Origin: Burhinus oedicnemus
Taxonomy: Eukaryota > Chordata > Aves > Charadriiformes > Burhinidae
Assembly (NCBI GenBank): GCA_008921705.1
Contig: VFFE01007215.1
Coordinates: 3,744,343 to 3,808,342 of the forward strand
DNA: 64,000 nucleotides
Reading direction: 5' to 3'
Shown: positions 60,201 to 64,000 of the stretch, piece by piece
Layout of the letters: each line of letters starts with the position of its first letter
Position numbering within the stretch: position 1 is the stretch's first letter
Position numbers and translations under genes: made by a program
The notes under the pieces: generated by a model
What the model was told of the DNA's origin: nothing
The model's database searches: none
What the model saw: the letters and a program-made list of their open reading frames with translations, nothing else

Positions 60201-62003
60201 AGTCTGATAAAATGAAGTAAAGCTGTATTCAGCAGCAGAAGTAGCTTAGCTTGCTTCTAAGTGAGAAGCTAAACAGTAATTACTTTTATTTATTGCAAAA
60301 TCTATTTTGTGATTTTAATATGATTTCAAAAATTACATCTCTGAACAAGAGAGATACTTTCCTACTGAGAGAAAACCTTCATACATACATTGCAGAAATT
60401 TTAGGGCAACTAAAGTTTTAATTTGCTTCACATTCAAAAGTTAAGTCTAATTAAAATAACCTGCAAACTGAAAATTATTAAACAGGGAACCAGGAAACAA
60501 AACAAACAGGGGGCAAAGAAAAAGAAAAACTTTTTTCACCTAGTTGCTTACATGTTTTCAGCTATATTTCTGGAGTTAATTTTTAACTAGGCAGATGTTT
60601 TACTGAAAAGTCACTGAAAAGCTCAGCATCAGAAATACTAACACTATGTATTAAGTTTCAGGAAATAACTGAAAAAACCATCTGATACTCTGTGTTCAGA
60701 GAGCATTGGGGATGTTTTAATAGCAAAATATTTTATGCCAAAACCGTCTGGTTCAATAAAGCCACAGAATGCTGCCTGAACTCCGAAAGTTGGCTGGGTT
60801 TTTTTTATTTTTGGTTTTCGGGTTTTTTTTGTCCCATGCCTCCAAGATGCAAAGGTCAAGGATAACTGGTCCTTCCCAATAGGCTGGTCACCTTTTTTTT
60901 GCTCCAGTTGCTGTTGGGATGATTTCATCATTCAGTCACTCCTCCAGCACCCACAAATGGGCTGGTGCTCTCTCCCTCCTCCAACATCTTTTAAGTTCTC
61001 CTGCTGCTACATTAAAATGCCATCTAGTTAAAACTTCAACTCAGACCTCTCATTAACCACCACCTAAAAAGCATGATGTGGCAGACTGTTCCAGGTCCAA
61101 AGCAGTCCATTGCTGTGGAGTGACAGGGAATCCATGAGAACCTCCCTCGAGCTGAACTGAAACGGGACGAGGATCCCACCTCGTGGAGCCACAGAAGGGA
61201 GCTGGGAAGCCCTTATGGGTCTCAAAGTTATACTCCCAGCCTTCACAGACAGATTCTGAAGAAGCTTGAAAGGCAGCTACTGATGGAAATGCCAGTTCTT
61301 GGCAGCTTCCCTGAAAATAATAAGCAATAGCAAATTTCATTTTCATTAGCCAGAAAGGAAAAGTCTGATTGCAAAATACTCTGGTGTTGTTTGACTAGAA
61401 ATGAGATTTTTGTACGAGTTAAGTGCTGGTGAGTGAAGAACCAATTTCATTCCCTCAACCCCTCATTTTATGTAAATCAGGATTCTTGATAAGTTTTGCA
61501 GTTCTACTTTTCTTTAATAAAAACTTATAAAAAGAACACCCCCTCCCCACATACACACATTTTAATGGCAACAAGCATATTTTGGAACTAGGTTCCTCAT
61601 TTGTTACCAGGGAAACTGCGCTGACTTGGAGAGATTCACATGCAAATTATTTCCTAATCTGCTTGGTCATAAAAACACAATCTAGCACTCAACTAGTAAT
61701 ATGCATTAAAATGCAAAGCCCAGGATTATCAGTGAGCTCAGTCTTAATTTTGACTCTGTTTGGTTCTTATATTCACAGCAGTACCCTGCTATAAAACTGC
61801 TGCTAAACCACTCTGATTTGGTGAACAAAGGTCTGGTAGCTACACTGTGCAATGAAGCCAGCAAGGACCAAATCCCCTCCTCCTGAGGACAGAAAAGACT
61901 CTCCTGCCTCCAGAGTCAAACTGGGCAGGTGCATCCAGTCCTGTGTCCCTGCATCACATACCCAGTCCTCCTGGGCCTGAGGCGAGCAGAAGTTACTCAA
62001 TTG

Positions 62004-62046
62004 GGATCTGAACCTGCCGCTACAAAGATCACTGCTCTATTAGCCT
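62004..62046 (-). other. tRNA-like box A/B relic (possible old SINE)
   Basis: On the minus strand AGGCTAATAGAGC (62046-62034) resembles a tRNA D-arm/box A, and GGTTCAGATCC (62014-62004) matches ten of eleven positions of the box B consensus GGTTCRANTCC. Box spacing (32 bases) is about ten shorter than in a tRNA, and no acceptor stem or T-stem closes, so this is not a tRNA gene. It could be a decayed tRNA-derived SINE. Confidence 0.2.
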
Positions 62047-62882
62047 TAACATTTGGGTTTGCTCAAATGAAAACTCACTGTTCTGCACATTGCCAGTGAG
62101 TGAGAGAAATTACAAAGTCCTACAAGCCCAACATTAGGAGCACTAGTTAATCTACTTTACTGAAGGAGAGCTATCCTTCACTCAGACTTGTGAGAGCATG
62201 TTCGGTCATTCCCATACTGCCTTAAATTAGTTAATCCATGGACCAGCACAGATGGAGTCGCAGGGGCAGAGCCTGCAGCTGCTGGCAGAAGCCAGAGCCA
62301 CCTGAAAGCTTCTTGCAGCTCTGCTGGGTCCCAGCTGCAGTAGCCTTGACTGTGTCTCGTGCCCAGGCTAGCACGATTAACAAAGTCGTACCCCACCAAA
62401 TGCAGCAGAAGTATATATACCTTCAGGGAATGTGATATCTACATTAGAGAATGACAAAGGAAGATTACTTCATGTCACAACAACATTATAGAAACCTGTC
62501 TGCTCCTAACTCCTTCCGCTCGTTCGAGAGAGGATGTGTTATCAGTCTAAACTCTAGGTTAAGTGATACTCCGTCTTCGCTTTGATAGAAACTTGTCAGA
62601 ACCTGACAACGTGCATTTAGCATTTGATTACATCACCCGTTGGTCATTAAGGAAACCACAGTTGCATCTTCCTGTTACAGCCTGTCTGATTAAGTTATAT
62701 GATACATCCTCCAGCATTATTCATGTCCATATACACTAGAAGTTAATTTCCTTTGCTGCATGTCATCCGGTTTTTATTAATGTCTCCTCTGAAATGAACT
62801 TTTGGAGTGCTATTTTTTTCCTTCTCATACCTTCTCACAGTTCAGTCTAGTTATCACAGACATATTTTTATTAATTTATCTG

Positions 62883-62912
62883 ATTAATATACCAGTGTTT
62901 AGGTATATTAAT
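62883..62912. repeat. 11-bp-arm hairpin
   Basis: ATTAATATACC (62883-62893) and GGTATATTAAT (62902-62912) are perfect inverted arms with an eight-base loop. Confidence 0.9.
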
Positions 62913-62992
62913 AAATTTTATTTCATATTTTATTTTAAGTAGGTTTAGTCTGAGTTTAACTGCCGCTGCTTCTTTTTTTGGGGGGTGTTTAA

Positions 62993-62997
62993 TTTGC
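62993..62997. repeat. left target-site duplication of LTR copy 2
   Basis: TTTGC immediately precedes the LTR and matches the five bases at 63724-63728. Confidence 0.75.
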
Positions 62998-63125
62998 TGT
63001 TGTGGTTTGGGCCAGATTGGCCCAATCTGGTGGAACGACAGATGCTCTCTCTCTCCTGCTCCGCTTGGGAGGCAAGAAAGAGAGAGAAAAAGAGAGACTT
63101 CAGAGTTTAGAAGGAACTAAACTAC

Positions 63126-63131
63126 TTTAAT
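63126..63131 (-). terminator. LTR polyadenylation signal, copy 2
   Basis: ATTAAA on the minus strand, conserved with copy 1. Confidence 0.5.
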
Positions 63132-63374
63132 GAAATATTGATAATAAAATAATAAAAAGAAAAATAATGAAATTTATACAAAACCGCATCAAGCTCCCAG
63201 GATGACAGTCACGTCACCAGCAGGCGCTGGGGAAGTCCCAGACTGGACTCGGTGACGGATGGGAACTAGATTCCAGATCTGGATTCAGGATCGGGATCAA
63301 AGGCAGACGCAGAGACAAAGTCCTCCTTGGACGCCGGCCATTGAAGAAAGAGGGCTGACCCTTTGATCCCTCAG

Positions 63375-63382
63375 CTTTTATA
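63375..63382 (-). promoter_or_regulatory. LTR TATA box, copy 2
   Basis: TATAAAAG on the minus strand, conserved with copy 1. Any residual promoter would fire leftwards. Confidence 0.6.
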
Positions 63383-63723
63383 CTGAGCATGAGGCAGATG
63401 GGATGGAATACCCTGTTGGTCAGTTTTGGGTCACCTGTCCTGTCCGCTCCTCCACGCAGGTGTGACCCCTTTACGCTTTTCCGCTTCCGACCCTCCAACG
63501 GGGCAAGTAACAAAGTTGGCTGCCCTTGGGTGTTATAGCAGCAAGGATAAGCAAGAGCCTCTCTGCATCCCATTCCTTGGCATCAGCTATACACATGGGT
63601 CTTATCACTCTGAGAGCGAAGTTTCCTGCACAACATGCTGTTAATTTCAGCAGTTAGAAGAGGCCTAGCTAAAAAGTAAAGTTACTAAACAAAATTGGTC
63701 CTGTTTTACCTCAAACCAGGACA

Positions 63724-63728
63724 TTTGC
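63724..63728. repeat. right target-site duplication of LTR copy 2
   Basis: TTTGC directly follows the LTR and duplicates 62993-62997. Confidence 0.75.
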
Positions 63729-64000
63729 AAATACTTATTCTGAGCAAATTCAGTTTTGAACCATAAATTATTGATGCAACTTTTACAACATACTAATTTG
63801 CATCAATATAACTGCTGGTATCAAAATGAGGAAGATTAGCCAACAGTTTAGAGTGGTGACTGAAAACAGGAATTTTGTCACTGTAACGTGCACAGGCTGT
63901 AGAAAAATATAACGCATGCAGTGTTTTCACTATGAGCCTAATAGTTTAAAAACATAAAACATACACAAAGATGGGAAATTGATATTTCCAAATAAATTAA
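63729..64000. other. non-coding unique sequence
   Basis: AT-rich sequence to the window end; nothing recognised. Confidence 0.6.

Larger units (their letters stand above)
56466..62992. other. non-coding unique sequence
   Basis: No gene is recognised. Visible items are an AAGGCACC-TTCTAT-GGTGCCTT hairpin (57272-57293), a T-rich stretch at about 60790-60840, a GC-richer patch at 62240-62350, a tRNA-like box A/B relic on the minus strand at 62004-62046, and an 11-bp-arm hairpin at 62883-62912. Confidence 0.5.
62998..63723 (-). mobile_element. LTR of an ERVL-like endogenous retrovirus, copy 2 (solo)
   Basis: A 726-bp LTR of the same family and orientation as 48728-49457. On the minus strand it runs TGTCCTGGTTTGAGG ... 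CCACAACA. TATAAAAG lies at 63382-63375 and ATTAAA at 63131-63126. It is bounded by a perfect 5-bp duplication (TTTGC), the length typical of class III (ERVL-like) insertions, which shows that this single LTR sits in its own insertion site. It is therefore a solo LTR left by LTR-LTR recombination of a provirus. A 119-codon minus frame (63573-63214) matches the one in copy 1 only because the LTRs are similar. Confidence 0.9.

Noticed and set aside
48728..63723. A single full-length provirus bounded by the two LTRs
   Set aside because: The outer flanks do not match, the right LTR has its own duplication, and the intervening DNA lacks retroviral genes and contains other repeats.
1..64000. CRISPR array, bacterial operon or plasmid features
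   Set aside because: There are no regularly spaced repeats, ribosome-binding sites or dense coding. Composition and repeats are vertebrate.

Overview
The window looks like ordinary, AT-rich, non-coding DNA from a bird nuclear chromosome, most likely a songbird. The clues are old CR1 (chicken-repeat-1) LINE fragments, two long terminal repeats (LTRs) of a young-looking ERVL-like family, very low repeat density (about 3 kb recognisable in 64 kb), many short microsatellites and homopolymers, and a 20-N assembly gap. Another sauropsid cannot be excluded from sequence alone. I recognise no protein-coding gene, rRNA, functional tRNA or CRISPR array. The longest open frames (160 to 171 codons) are close to chance length and resemble no family I know. 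The window is therefore either a gene desert or part of a very large intron.

Layout. 1-14.5 kb: unique sequence with a CRE/AP-1 pair near 4.0 kb, isolated splice-like exon candidates on opposite strands (5357-5418 plus, 8207-8258 minus), a pyrimidine-rich stretch (9.85-10.65 kb) and a small CpG cluster at 12.36-12.42 kb. 14.55-15.05 kb: old CR1. 15-27 kb: unique sequence with two GC-rich blocks (16.03-16.26 and 17.88-18.26 kb), a dyad of nuclear-receptor half-sites at 17.80 kb and an enhancer-like AT-rich block at 24.5-25.3 kb. 27.1 kb: probable CR1 tail relic. 27-41.86 kb: unique sequence with an octamer-containing hairpin at 36.25 kb, a TAA microsatellite at 37.95 kb and a possible recursive splice site at 38.25 kb. 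41.86 kb: assembly gap next to a T28 run. 42.9 kb: perfect 26-bp palindrome. 48.73-49.46 kb and 63.00-63.72 kb: two same-orientation (minus) LTRs of one family with no viral coding sequence between them. 50.2 kb: CR1 3' end. 56.1-56.5 kb: CR1 reverse-transcriptase fragment.

No genes can be shown to work together. I found no convincing new biological system. The observation least likely to be chance is the 26-bp perfect palindrome. The other findings are candidate regulatory, splicing or DNA-structure signals near the frequency expected by chance, and each needs conservation or RNA data.
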